A stretch of DNA of 64,000 nt, taken from assembly GCF_907165205.1 (NCBI RefSeq), contig NC_058193.1:27169521-27233520 (forward strand), written 5' to 3'. The stretch comes from Coccinella septempunctata (lineage: Eukaryota > Arthropoda > Insecta > Coleoptera > Coccinellidae). The notes under the pieces are model-generated. The model had not been told where the DNA came from. It ran no database searches and worked only from the letters and a program-made list of their open reading frames with translations. Shown in pieces: positions 43,258-55,000 of the stretch (positions are counted from its first letter, which is position 1; every line of letters starts with the position of its first letter). Position numbers and translations under genes: made by a program.

Positions 43258-43490
43258 GATAGTGTATTTGTTGTCCTTTATTATCAATGCATATTTCAGT
43301 CGATGTTGCGAACTTGTGCAATAGAAACGAAACGCTTTAAATTTTAAATACCCATTTTTATTTTTCATTGTTAAGTACTTGAAATAATTTTTTTTGTTAA
43401 ACGGTTAAAATGGATATTTCAAAATGTAACGTTTCAAAGATATTTCATAAAAAATACATAATTTTTATCAGAAGGAGTATTCCCTATTGT
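43258..43490 (-). repeat. Dispersed repeat, copy 2 (inverted relative to 4.1 kb)
   Basis: Reverse-complement match to 4070-4290, sharing TTGTCCTTTATTATCAA, GTGCAATAGAAACGAAACGC and AAATACCCATTTTTATTTTT. The borders agree approximately with the first copy. Confidence 0.6.
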
Positions 43491-44379
43491 GGTATTTCTA
43501 AGTTATTATTTTTCTCCCAAATGATGTGACTAGTTTCCGGTTTTTTTCAGTACAACTCAAATCGAAAGACAGAGCTAGAAGTAAGGTGAAAGAAAGTAAG
43601 GGGTGTAAGCATGGTGATTTAGCCCTTGGAAGATATTTGAACGATATAGATAAGATTTGCTGCAATGATGTAATGCAATCCTGAAAGTTTCAGATCTCTA
43701 CTTCACTTTTTCTTTGAGAAAGAGCAAATTATGTGAATCGATCTCGTGAATCGATTGTTCCCAATTTTGGATATGTTTTTGAAGCTGCCCCCTTGAGGTA
43801 TAAAATCGCCTTTTCAATAAATCCAATACACTATTCACCTAAATCCTCGATCCAAGAGTTGAAAATATCGTGGAGAATCACACACACACAATCAGAGTAT
43901 CGCAGCAATCAAGAATTTCCTACAGTAAGATCCTCTCGTAGCTCAGTCAGAGCCGACGTCATGTCTTCTGCGAGAGAAGACAGGCTTCTTCAGGGGCGTC
44001 ATGCCAACAATTAACCGTGGGATTCCGACGGTACCGCAACTTATCCCAATCGCATACCGGCATGGACAACGAGTCGAAGAAGAAGAAGACACCGTGCACA
44101 ATAATTACGTAAAAACATTCACATAGCGTGTGGATTTATTTATTCAAATTCGTGACGAGCTTGCGATGGCCGTCTGATCCATGAGAACAGAATAGTACTC
44201 CTGTTGCAAAACGCTATTGCATCCTCCTGGGTATTTACGGAACGTATTCTAGCATGCCTGATAACAGAATAACCTAGAATAAGTCAACACATCCTTTTCA
44301 TAGGTAAGAAGATAAGCAAGACACCAAGAAATACAAAATCTTTTCAATGATTCAAAGTAAATATGGAGCTCATACTTGC
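43491..44379. other. No supported gene
   Basis: It includes a short (CA)n run at about 43882 and a GAAGAAGAAGAAGA run at about 44076. Open frames have no recognisable product. Confidence 0.4.
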
Positions 44380-44640
44380 CAGAAAAGGTGCAAGAAGGCC
44401 TTTATTAGTCGGGAAGCTATCTGAGGTATAGAAAAACCCATAAAGAACTTCAGGAGAGTCTCAGATGGTCAGAAGTGTTTATATGACCGAGCCTGATACT
44501 GTTTGCGCTGTGCAGTCATATAGGTTATGATCAATGGCCTCGTCCTCCTCCAGGAGAAGCCTACAGGGGGTTTCGTTGAAGATGCCAAGTTTGTGTATGC
44601 AAGTGTGCCTTGAGTCTGCAGTGGCCTATAAGGCTACTTC
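44380..44640 (-). pseudogene. Possible LINE C-terminal relic
   Basis: On the minus strand, about 44625-44495, scattered words in shifting frames (GHCRLKAHLHT, LGIFNETPCRLLLEEDE, HNLYDCTAQ) resemble the zinc-knuckle tail that follows RNase H in several non-LTR elements. Frames are broken. It is a weak call based on pattern only. Confidence 0.4.
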
Positions 44641-45092
44641 ATAATCATATATCTCTGTTGGTTCACCTCACGTTTTATTGAACCTTCAGACCACAAAGCT
44701 TTCGACCTTAGTCTAAGTGAATTCATTAGGAAGAACTTGGCAGCAGCGCCTTGAAAATGAAACAAGCAGGCTAAAATAAGTCTCTCCAGATATTTCCAGT
44801 TGTGACAAAGTCAACAACTTTCTGAATTATTCAGAAAACAGAAAATTTTAATAATATTCAACTCTTGAAATTTCGAAAAAAAAATTTGCTGATAAACTCG
44901 TCGGGGATAACTTAGCAGTTTCGTTTTTAATTCTGGCAACAAGGATGACTCCATTTGGGGGTGTTCGATAGGGAATATAAAAGCCTTCACAACTATGAAA
45001 TAGTGTTGATCGTGGGAGGTGGGGTTCTAGGGCTGTCAGAATGAAACAAAATTATTTATTATTACATTCTGATATATCCCCTTATCTATATA

Positions 45093-45260
45093 GCGTCCGT
45101 AGCTTGGTGGATAGAAGCGTCGGCTCGGTATTACTGAGTAGGTACTGAGGTACTGAGTTCGATCCCGGGCTAGAGAAGGAATTTTCTAGTCTACACGGGT
45201 ACGTGCCACCATTCACTGTTGGGTTCAAATTAACAGTGCTGTGCTTAAGGTGCTTAATTT
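45093..45260 (+). repeat. tRNA-derived SINE or tRNA pseudogene
   Basis: An A-box-like TAGCTTGGTGG at 45100-45110 and a B-box-like GAGTTCGATCC at 45155-45165 have the spacing of an RNA polymerase III promoter. The flanks do not fold into a full cloverleaf (no matching acceptor stem), so it is not a working tRNA. The following ~90 bp may be the SINE body. No second copy was seen in the window. Confidence 0.5.
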
Positions 45261-46039
45261 CGACCTATAACTCGAAAACAAAAGAAGAAATGCAGTTGAT
45301 GGCATTATTAGTTTCTCGAAAAAAAACGACCGTAATGTGCCGTCCATTTTCCTCTATCTCGTTGGGTTGAAAAAGGTATAACCAATTTTTATCACCCCGT
45401 ACATGGTATTTTCCACTCAATAACTCAACTTAATTTTCGCATCAATTAGTGTTAACGGAAATGGTTTTTACTGCCATCCCATTTTACGCGATTTTAGCCG
45501 ATTTTAAATTACGCTTGGGGTTCATCATTAACGACCGTATTTCATGGGATGCTTCAACCGCGTAAGTAATCATGCGGATAAAAAAATACCTGACAATTCG
45601 TCGTGATGAACCTCAATTTAAATTCCCATCGTATGTAACAACGGGTGCGGAGAGGAAAACTTTTCGAAGAAAACAATTTCCGAAACAGTTTCGAGTTGAA
45701 GTAGACACAATATGTGTGTCTTCTTGGAACTCACTGTACCTGTACGTTTTCAATGGATAATATTAAGTTTCTTTCATTGCTTTTTCAGAGTCATTATATT
45801 GTAAGGATTTGGAGAAATGAAAAACAATCAAATTAAGGATATGAATCTGAAAACTGTGAATAGTGAAATAGTATCTTTATGGACCCTTGCGATAACATTC
45901 CTTATCGACCGATTACTTACGGAATTTTCCATGATGAAATATCTCGAAATTCGTGATCAAATAAACTATTCGACAGTCAGAATCCTATATCTAATCGGTA
46001 GAACTGTTCTCATCGTCCAAATCTCGTAAATTGCCATTA
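45261..46039. other. No supported gene
   Basis: Two short plus-strand frames (45572-45760, 45817-46029) show no recognisable domain. Nothing else stands out. Confidence 0.4.
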
Positions 46040-46450
46040 TTATTACGAAAGACGCATCCAAGATGATCGATCCGGCTAGATGAGGACGTGACGCATCTCA
46101 GATGGCCGAGATGGTACCTTGCCCGGTGTTTTGACTCCGATCTAGTTGGCGAGAGAGTTGGTTCACCTCTCTGTTAGCCGGCAACCTTCACAAGGTTACC
46201 ACCGGCTGTTGTGTCCGTAGATTGGCCGTAGAACGGTCGGATCGTTACCTATGATCGTCGTGGCCACAATTCACACAAACGTTATCAGCTCCGAAGGCAA
46301 TCTCACACGGGATGTGCTGGGGAATCTTCACACGAATTTACGGGTGCGCTTTATGCACGTTACACGCGATCGGGTTGTTAACTCAGGCCATTGTCACACA
46401 TGCCCGTGAAACGGAGGTACCGTAAAATTTGGTTCTTGTTTACGAGCTGA
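46040..46450. other. GC-rich block with adjacent hairpins
   Basis: The only strongly GC- and CpG-rich block in this part of the window. It includes a hairpin, AGCCGG-AACCTT / AAGGTT-CCGGCT, at about 46176-46207, directly preceded by an AGAGAG/CTCTCT stem. No open frame covers it. Regulatory DNA or a structured RNA are both possible. Confidence 0.35.
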
Positions 46451-47546
46451 ACTGTCTCAGTAAGAGTGCAAGATTTTGCGTTCCTATTAAACACATCGAT
46501 TATCGATAGATCGATAGGTGGAATATGGGAGTTTTACATGAGATAGAAAAATGCATCCTGATTGTTGGACATCATTATCAAAATGATTAATTCAAAAGCA
46601 ATTGTCAGCTGTTTGGTAGTCGTTTGGTGCTTGGAGGGATGCAGTAAATGCCGTACCAAATGTCCGCAACATACCTAACAAAATACTTGCGCAGATCTCG
46701 AAACTTCACCCTACCTAGGTACTCTTGTTTCGTAGAAGTCAAATACATACTGCGAAAATAAAATGGAGTAAAATTCTAATGCCCCTTTTCACCAACGATC
46801 CCTAAATTTTAAGGGATACCTAAGCCCATTTAAGTGACTCTTAGCTTGATTTCGTTTTCCCAACGTTTAGGGAACTCTTAAATGCTAGGGGACACCCTGA
46901 ATTATATTGTCGATCTCCTATCGAATCCCTAATAAAGTGATATCGAATTTTGACATATCTACGAAATGCAAAAAAAAAGGTTTTTGAGCATTAGAAGTGT
47001 TATTAAACGATCTCTGGAAAGTATCGCTACTTCGAAATCTGTATTTATAGGTAATTATAATTATATTGAAAACTATGATCCAGAGGACCTACACACTCTG
47101 TATAATTGGAGGAAATGTTGCTGAGTCATACCCGAGAGATGAATCCAGGACAATATTACCAAAAGTAAATAGTTCAAATAAGCGGAAACAAAATGACGAT
47201 GTATGACCTCAATGAATATGTAACTTAATTCTTGAGCACATAATTGAGTTAAGTATTATCTTTAGGTGGTACGGAAATTTGATACAAACGTTGAGAAATC
47301 TTATAGGTGGAACTAGGACAAAGTTGGGAAGCATTTTTCGAAACTGTTTTATTTGTTTTAAGGTACCAACCGACAGGGTTAGAAACATCAAATTCCCTGT
47401 ATGTAGTCATACTCTATGTATGTCCGTCCATCCTTCGTTGAGAAATGAGAAGAATTCATTAGACTTGTCAATTCGATCTCTGAATTCATTAGAACACGAT
47501 ATATTCGATATTTCAAAATATCTCCATTGAACAACATTATTTTATT
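46451..47546. other. No supported gene; possible MITE end at 46.78 kb
   Basis: From about 46780, GCCCCTTTTCACCAACGATC resembles the GGCCCGTTCGCACCAAT edge at the right end of the window (63952), so both may be ends of one MITE type. An AAGGGATACC/CCCTAAA inverted motif follows. Confidence 0.35.
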
Positions 47547-48230
47547 TATGGCTGAGATACAACCGCTAGAAGTTCGACGAAATTTTATTGAATAGTACGG
47601 GACTGAAGAAGGTGACTCCGGTATCGCAAAAACGAAACAAAACATAAACATATGGCTGGACAATGAATGGTTCAGTACCAAGTTCATCGTATTAGATGCA
47701 TCAGGTCACTTTTGAGAGAATCATAATTGTTGTATCGTGCAATATGGGGTGAAAAAAAATGTAGAAAATCGAGGCAGTTTCTTGAAAGTGCCTATGTTAG
47801 TTATGTTGAAAAAGTGCTATGATGTTTCCCCATTTCATTTCATTTTTACGACAATTGTTGGAATGTTCGAACAAGAAGATTGTGATACCCATTGTGGAAA
47901 AATTCGTGAAAAATTTTGACGAATTTTATATGTGAGATTTTGAAGTATTATTCTACTTTTTACACTTGTGTCCTAAGTCTCTTCTGTCAGTTGGTATCGA
48001 AATGAGCCATTTCATAAAATCGTGGAGATGAGTTTTTTCCACTGTTTTGTGATAATTCAGCTAACAAACGGTCTAGGGTCGTATTAGGATCTATTTCAGT
48101 AATTATTTCCAATTTTGTCTCCAGGTTTGTCATTTTGAAAGTTTTGTATAGGTGATTTTTGGTGAAACGCTTCATTTTGACCAGTTCTACCTTGTGATGA
48201 AAAAACGAGCCTCACCTTCAAATACACCTG
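47547..48230 (+). mobile_element. TIR DNA transposon, CAGGGTG family, copy 3 (truncated)
   Basis: Matches the interior and right end of the elements at 1421 and 6428 (ATACAACC(G/C)CTAGAAGTTCG near the start, CCTCACCTTCAAATACACCTG at the end). The left inverted end is missing, about 100 bp near 48025 are deleted, and one C is lost from the right end. It is a dead copy. Confidence 0.75.
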
Positions 48231-49449
48231 TATATAGCATTAGAGTTTCAAGGTGGGCATTGGAACTTAAGCTGGAAATCTTTGCCTGTTCAGCCAGATT
48301 CCCTTCAAACAGTAACGCATAGCCAAGTGGAGTTTACAGAGAATCTATTCCGAATAACCGGGATAATATAGAAATTCAACCTAAGGATACTGGAATACCA
48401 TGTACAACAGAATGTCATCACGAGAATGTGATGACGCCTGTTGTACATCGCCCCCTTCTGATCAACAATCAACATCTAATAAGCTTTTTGCCAGGAACGG
48501 TAGCGAAATGAAAGGAGGGAGAATGAAAGATGCGAACCTCATCCACCTGCCCCTTCCGTCCCTCAGGGCCATGGCAAGGCTACTTCAAGGCCGTACGTTG
48601 TCCGAATCGATGTACTTCAGTCCGAGGTCGTACCACATCATTTTGTTTTCATCATATAAGCGGACGATATGTTTATCATAGATTCTTTGCGGTTGTGGAT
48701 TTCACACGCTAGCAGAAGTCGAAGTATTATTATTGTCCCATTAAAGGGTTGATGATGTGGGTAATTTCGAAATGTCTAGTTCACCTGACTAGCAAACGAT
48801 CGCTAGGAAATTCCATAACACTCCGAAAGTTTCATACGAAGATTATTTTTCATACAGTCTTCAAAATATTCTAATGTTGATGGTTTTGACAAACTAAAAG
48901 GAAGCATTTCCTATGAAACTTTTTTCCCTAAATGAATCGTTAGTCAAATTACCAATATTTCTTGCAGCAAGTTCAAAACTCTTTTTCTCAACAATGTTTA
49001 CTTCATGCGGTCTATATCCTTCCAAATATTTCATTTTTGTTTGGGTCTATCCCAGGGCCAGAAAAACAATTTCACACACTTGATTTAGCCCTTCTCAACT
49101 GCTCCCCTTGCCAATTTTCAGAGACCGGTTGGTTGAGCACGACTGATGGCTCAAAAAGTTTTTTTTCAACCGCCGACAATACAATTAGGAACTGTTACGT
49201 TGCCACATCAATCTTCTGTTAGTTTGTGGTTTTCGTAAGTACATCCATAATTGGGCAGAGGTTCTACGAATTGAGAAATAAGCTTGCTTTCATTCGGCAT
49301 ATCGCATGACCCTGTTGTTTTTGCTTGGAAAAGCCATCGACCTGCTTGTTCCGAGAAGTTTCATAATTTTTTTAGGGATTCCGGTCCTGTACCTACGCAT
49401 CTCTGACTACAAGACTTTCGTTTGATCTTATGTATGGACATTTTACAGG
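48231..49449. other. No confident gene; a weak minus-strand exon candidate
   Basis: Within 48585-48690 the minus strand reads IYDKHIVRLYDENKMMWYDL, then GLKYIDSDN, before a stop, next to a possible GTACGG donor. The peptide looks protein-like but I cannot name it. A CATCACGAGAATGTGATG inverted repeat lies at 48415. The rest is featureless. Confidence 0.3.
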
Positions 49450-50895
49450 GTAGTTTGTGAATAGCAGATATTTTTGATAATTTCATGTCATCCAATAGTG
49501 GAAATATTGAATTGATGTGGCCGATTCTTGAGGAAAATCCATAATTTAACTCAAAACAGATTATACGATTTTCAGAAAATTAGTTTTTTCAACCACCACT
49601 AGGTCCCCACATCTTCTTCTGAAAAATTCAAAAACGTTATTTGAAATGGAGGAATAATCGTTAATTTGGTGATTTTTTTTCAATAATTGTAGTCTTCAGT
49701 TGGGCCAAATCAGAAATGGGTAATTGAAAAATAGAATTCTCCAAATGAAGCCATACTATAAAATCTCATGGTGTAAGATCAGACGACCTTGGAGGAAATT
49801 CATGTTTGGCCAATCAGCCGATCCTGAAAAACATTCCTTGAAGCAGCTAAGGTTTCTGCAAATGTGTGTGCTCTGGCTTCATCTTGTGGAGGAGAAGAAG
49901 AGATTGAACCATTCATAAAAATTCAATTCAGCCCCCATAATAAGGTTTTAATGAAATATTTTCCTCATAATGTTAACTGTAAAAATTCCACCAAAGAAAA
50001 TAGATATGCTATGACCACACCAATCTAAAATTTTTTGAGAATAAAAGTCTCATATTTTGAGAGTTGGCATGTACATATAGACGAATTAGGTTATCAATAA
50101 ATTAACCGATTCGGAAACCGCTGGCAGAAGGCGAGAGTAATCAACATTTTCAATTTTCTGATAACACGTCAATGCATACTTAATTCCAGCCGGTTGAGAT
50201 AAAACCAGATCAGAGGTTGGTGGAGCTTCTGTCATCTCATTTTCATTGCTGAATAAGTCTTGGGGTTCTCTTTTTTGATCGACCACTTTTTTTCAACACA
50301 ACCTATTTAACGGAAAACGCTTCAATTACTTTTTGAACGTCGGTAAAAACCTTTCTTCATAATTTGCTGATAATTTTAATACAACAACAATGCAAAACAC
50401 CAACTTGACCGTTTACCCAGAAATTGGTACAGCAGAAGCTAAGAATTACGTTTAGGTACACAATACCAACCTTCAATCTTCCAGATCCTACTTTTTCCTA
50501 ATCCTATTTTTTAAACGCACGTTAAAAAATCCTTTCCGAATCGACAAAGCAACGAAATAAATGGGTTCTAGAAAAATATCTGTTTTTTGTTGGGTTCTTT
50601 GAATGGCGCTATATAAAATTTTTATCTGATTTCAATAACACTACTTTTAAAATGCTCATTGAATGTTTATTAAAATTTAAATAAAAATATGTCATGACAC
50701 TGATTTCAATTTAAACATCTGTTCAGAACAACTGAAATGCTTTGTTAGTAAACAACCGTAGAGCTCATGTCCCAATGCACTCAAGAGGTTTTATCCAATG
50801 TTTTTTCGAATGGAATAAATACACTAATAATATACCACAACATCATGTATCATGTTTCTTTCATACAAAAAAGTTCAGCAGATTTGTATCCCACC
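49450..50895. repeat. Duplicated 3' flank of acyltransferase copy A1, with an insertion
   Basis: The stretch 49450-49735 is related to 52840-53110, and 50540-50895 to 53140-53533 and partly 56195-56386; these are the 3' flanks of copies A2 and A3. Between them, 49740-50535 has no counterpart in the A2 flank, so it is a later insertion of unknown type. A minus-strand AATAAA is at 50666-50671. Confidence 0.55.
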
Positions 50896-51750
50896 TCAAT
50901 TTTCAACATTGATTACACTTACTAACAAAAAATAACTCTTACACTTGCTCTCGAAACCTTGTTTTCTGAATAGACTATTGGAGGCTTTATTTTTCGTCAA
51001 CACCATCGCTACCGGAACGTATCCGCTCTGCGCAATATGTTTGGCCATCAGCAGAAGCATCACACCGCCATAACCCCTTCCCATGTGTTCCTTTTCAGTC
51101 TGAAGCAGATTTATGTGACCAAGATAACCCTGCATCGCCCAAGACACCAGTTCATCGTTTTCCTTCAGGAACAAACCATAACCGTCGTTTATCGACAGCC
51201 AATTTGCCACATTCTTGCCTGAATTCTCGAATCGATGCGGCCAAACTCTATTCATCTGCTCGGCGTGATCCGCGCACAGCTTCTTCACGTAAGTTTCCTT
51301 TGGACACTCGACTTGTAAGGATTTCGCCTTCTCGATCGTCATGGTGTAGAAGAAATATTCGTAGTTCACTTCGACTTTCCTTCCCATATTACTTACGATG
51401 TTCAACATGTCACCCAAGTAGGTATCCATGATGTTGGCGAGATAAAAGGATTTTTGGGGGTCTATCCTGCTGGTCTTACAAAGTCCTTCAGATATCCTCT
51501 CGTATTTCCCACTGAGAGAATATGGAAAAACGGCAACATGGCCGAAATCTAGAAAGACAACGATAGAACCGTCTTCCTTCCAAGCGTCACCAGGCGAAGT
51601 TACAGTCAAACCTTCTTTTCCATACCATCTCACTGCCACATCCAACAATGTGTAAACATAGAACGCCTCTTCGACATTTTTATAGGTTTCTTTCAATATT
51701 GAAATTTCTTCTTTAGTCAATTCCGTTAAAATATCTTTATTGGAGAGCAT
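50896..51750 (-). CDS. GNAT acyltransferase, GLYAT-like, copy A1
   Basis: A 284-residue single-exon protein. The C-terminal third is a GNAT/FR47-like domain: VWPHRFENS, then GYGLFLKENDELVSW, LGHINLLQTE and acyl-CoA loop GRGYGG, ending N..SNSLFRKQGFES. Insect proteins of this architecture are annotated as glycine N-acyltransferase-like and would transfer an acyl group from acyl-CoA to an amine; the substrate is unknown. I start at ATG 51750 because MLSNKDIL aligns with the starts of all paralogues. The frame is open 86 codons further (to 52008), with a hydrophobic VAGIMIVFLLLF segment shared with A3. The first residue of the R/Q-x-x-G-x-G motif is Met here. Confidence 0.88.
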   Translation of the reverse strand: MLSNKDILTELTKEEISILKETYKNVEEAFYVYTLLDVAVRWYGKEGLTVTSPGDAWKEDGSIVVFLDFGHVAVFPYSLSGKYERISEGLCKTSRIDPQKSFYLANIMDTYLGDMLNIVSNMGRKVEVNYEYFFYTMTIEKAKSLQVECPKETYVKKLCADHAEQMNRVWPHRFENSGKNVANWLSINDGYGLFLKENDELVSWAMQGYLGHINLLQTEKEHMGRGYGGVMLLLMAKHIAQSGYVPVAMVLTKNKASNSLFRKQGFESKCKSYFLLVSVINVEN

Positions 51751-53533
51751 CGTCGACGACTTGAACACTTCGCGTATTGGATAACTATGTATTCTTTCGA
51801 TAAAAAGCAAAACTGATTTGACTAGACTAATTATGGGAGTGACAGATAACTTGAATAAGAGTAAGAACACAATCATTATCCCAGCTACAGAGCGAGCAAG
51901 AGTTCCCTTAGTATGGGTCGCGACCCCTAGAGTCGCGAGCAAAAATTGAATAGTCCCTGATACATAAGATAACCCGACCGATCGGGCTAACAGCCACATG
52001 GTCACCATTTATTATGGATGGCAAGAATAATTGTTTTGAAACTTTTATTTATCACAAGATAAGAAAAGAAGACAATCTGTTGGTGAGTGCACACGTGCTA
52101 CACGAGCGAAGATGAACTGGAGTGTTAAACCCTATAATTATACTGAAATATACCCATCTTTAAAAATCTCTTTCATAATCTGATTATTCCTAAATAAACG
52201 GATCATATGATTATAATGAAAATATGCCCGATTAATATTAGTAGTTTAGATCAAAGTGTATAAGATTCATGTAACGTCTTTCCAACAGGGGAGTCTGCAT
52301 CTTTTTAGATGAAGTGAAAACAGTAGACAAATTGCTAGAAAATTTAAACAGTAGATTCTTGTGTTCAAAAGAAACGTTTTTTTATTCTATACCATTTTTT
52401 TCGATTCTATATGATTAAAACATATAGCCCTTTTAAGTTTTCATAATGACCTGTGCCACCCCTGGAAAAACAAATTTACCTTCAGAATAGATAGCTAAAT
52501 CTGTGACACTAAACATCTATAAATGTTTCAAACAGAGTTTTATTCAGCCAAAGTACCCAATTTTTCAAATTTCACAGATATTTTCAAAGTTCAACATCGT
52601 TATTTTCCAGCGTAAAATAATAATACCCCCACCAGAATCAGAAATAGACGAAATCCTTTCACTTCCTAGCACTCGAGTACTATCGAAGTTATCAAAGAGT
52701 TAGGGCCGTCTTTGATGTCCGGTTTGGAAGAAAAAAATGAAATCAAGTGAAATAAATTTTTAGAATTTCACAAAAAATTAAATTATTTTTCAACTTACTC
52801 GAAAACTAAAGTACATACGATGATAATTGTCGTATATGGATAATTTATTTTCATCAAATAGCGGAAAATTGCATTGATGTGACTGATACTTGATGAGAAT
52901 GTAAAATCGAATTGAAAACTGAATTTAATCATTTTTATTGGAATGAGTTTCAGTTTTCAAAGTTCTCTATGATTAAAGTAGTTTCTGAAAATGTCCTCCT
53001 CTTTGTTCCAAACACTTCTTACACATCTAAAAACGTTAATTGTAATGAGAGAAACGTTAATTTGGTGAATACAAGAATTGTAGTTGGTCTGAATCAGAAT
53101 TGGGTAACTGAAAATAGAATTCTTCAAATAGAGACAAACCAACGAAAGAAATGGGTTCTAGAAGAATAATTGTCTTCTGTTGTGTTCTTTGTATTTCGTC
53201 ATTTAAAATTTTTATCTGCTTTCAATAAAACGACTACTCAAATTCTTATTGGTTTATTTGAAGAATGTATAGATAACTTTACAGAGAAATTATTCAGGTG
53301 TTATATGCCATGACACTGATTATTTTAAAACCCCGTTCAGGACAACTGAAATACTTCGTTAATGAACATCCGTAGAGCTTATTTTCCACTGTTCTCAAGA
53401 TACGTAACATATTTTATCTAGTATTTTCGAATGAAATAAATAAACTGATAACCAGAACATATATAATTCACTATCATGTTTCTTTTTATCAAAAAAGTTC
53501 ACCAGCTATGTGTCACACCTCAATTTTCAATAC
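51751..53533. other. Intergenic between A1 and A2: repeat copy and duplicated flanks
   Basis: The A1 5' flank shares the TATCCAATACGCGAAGTGTT block with A3. About 52360-52600 is a second copy of the CAGGGTGAG-type repeat, with the uninterrupted target of the MITE at 22443. The stretch 52840-53533 is the A2 3' flank, with a minus-strand AATAAA at 53253-53258. No gene seen. Confidence 0.5.
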
Positions 53534-54382
53534 TCATTCATTGACAACGCTTAATAACATGAAATGCGTCTCAGCCTTGCTCTCGAAACCTTGTTTTCTG
53601 AAGAGACTATTGGAGGCTGTATTTTCCGTCAACACCATTCCTACCGGAACATATCCGCTCTCCGCAATATGTTTGGCCATCAGTCGAAGCATCACACCAC
53701 CATAACCCCTTCCCATGTATTGCCGCTCGGTCTGAAGCAGATTTATGTGACCAAGGAAACCCTGCATCGCCCAAGACACCAGTTGATCGTTTTCCTTCAG
53801 GAACAAACCATAACCGACGTTTACAGACAGCCAATTTGCCACGTTCTTCTCGGAATTCTCGAATCGGTGCGGCCAAACTCTATTCATCTGCTCAGCGTGG
53901 TCCTCGCATAGTCTCTTCACGTAAGTTTCCTTTGGACACTCGATTTGCAAGGATTTCGCCTTCTCGATCGTCATTGTGTAGAAGAAATGTACATAATCCC
54001 ACTCCATTTTCCTTCCCATTTTTCGTACGATGTTCAATATGTCATCCAAGTAGTTATCCATGATGTTGGCGAAATAAATGGGTTTTCGGGGGTCTATCCT
54101 GCTGGTCTTCAAAAGTCCTTCGGAAATCCTCTCGTATTTTCCACTGAGAGAATATGGAAAAACGGCAACATGTCCGACATCTATGAGTATAACGAGAGAA
54201 CCGTCTTCCTTCCAAGCGTCACCAGGAGAAGTGACAATGAAACCTTCTTTTCCATACCATCTCTCTGCGACATCCAACAATGTGTAAACATAGAACGCCT
54301 CTTCGACATTTTTATAGGTTTCTTTCAATTTTGAAATTTCTTCTTTAGTCAATTCCACTAAAATGTCTTTGTCGGAGAGCAT
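53534..54382 (-). CDS. GNAT acyltransferase, GLYAT-like, copy A2
   Basis: 282 residues, one exon, closely similar to A1 and A3 throughout. MLSDKDILVELTKEEIS at the start; VWPHRFENSEKNVANW, GYGLFLKENDQLVSW, GHINLLQTE, the GRGYGG acyl-CoA loop and ASNSLFRKQGFES at the end. A TAA stop lies in frame 11 codons upstream, which fixes the start near ATG 54382 and argues that the upstream extensions open in A1 and A3 are not essential. No disabling change was seen. The 5' flank to about 54620 is homologous to that of A3, ending in a shared CTCCATATCATGAGCACC. Confidence 0.9.
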   Translation of the reverse strand: MLSDKDILVELTKEEISKLKETYKNVEEAFYVYTLLDVAERWYGKEGFIVTSPGDAWKEDGSLVILIDVGHVAVFPYSLSGKYERISEGLLKTSRIDPRKPIYFANIMDNYLDDILNIVRKMGRKMEWDYVHFFYTMTIEKAKSLQIECPKETYVKRLCEDHAEQMNRVWPHRFENSEKNVANWLSVNVGYGLFLKENDQLVSWAMQGFLGHINLLQTERQYMGRGYGGVMLRLMAKHIAESGYVPVGMVLTENTASNSLFRKQGFESKAETHFMLLSVVNE

Positions 54383-54657
54383 CCTGGACACTTTCGCGAA
54401 TTGGACAACTTATTTGGATAGACAGTAGAACGAATTATGCGAGTGATAGATAACTAGAATAAAATCAAGTACACATTCATAATTCCATCCAGCGGAATGT
54501 TTCGCAGCGTTGCCGCTATACACCGAATTTGATTCAGTCAAGAGTCTAGAGTCTAGACTCTAGAGTCAAAGAGTATCAACTTGATACTCTTTGCTAGAGT
54601 GATGTCCATCTCCATATCATGAGCACCTGATTTCTGACCAAATATTCCTGATCCTTA

Positions 54658-55000
54658 GGGCCAGTTGCGTGAACCTCTTGATCTGTAGTTAAACAGTGAA
54701 CTGTAGTTCACGACTAGAAATTCTGTTGCGTGACACTGAACTACAGTTCAAATTGATAATTCAGCTGAACTCCCGAAATCGCCTGTTCAAGACCTTGAAC
54801 CAGAATTCAACTGTGTTTTGTTCACAGATTACAGACAATTTTCTGTAATCTGTGGTGATAATCAGATTCAAATTTTATTCGAACGAAATCAATATACAGA
54901 TGGTACAGATGATCTTATGGGGCTGGTGTTAGTTGTTAATGTTGATCTAAGATCAGTTGAACGGAAGATCAGAATTGTTTTATGCAACTGGCCATTCAAG
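54658..55000. mobile_element. MITE between A2 and A3
   Basis: GGGCCAGTTGCGTGAAC at the left faces GGCCAGTTGCATAAAA inverted at the right. CCTTA occurs outside both ends but with uneven spacing, so the target duplication is uncertain. An internal inverted motif TGAACTGTAGTTCA is present. The element separates the A2 promoter region from the A3 3' flank. Confidence 0.6.

Noticed and set aside
44041..44090. 3' end of a second RTE LINE, because of GAAGAAGAAGAAG
   Set aside because: The sequence before the repeat does not match the 3' UTR of the LINE at 7177-10207.
45093..45180. Functional tRNA gene
   Set aside because: A- and B-box-like words are present, but acceptor-stem pairing and a normal anticodon arm are not.
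51751..52008. Upstream extension of A1 as the true N-terminus
   Set aside because: The paralogues share a start at M(L/P)(S/R)D.DIL, and A2 has a stop in the equivalent upstream frame. I kept the shorter start and listed the leader as a finding.
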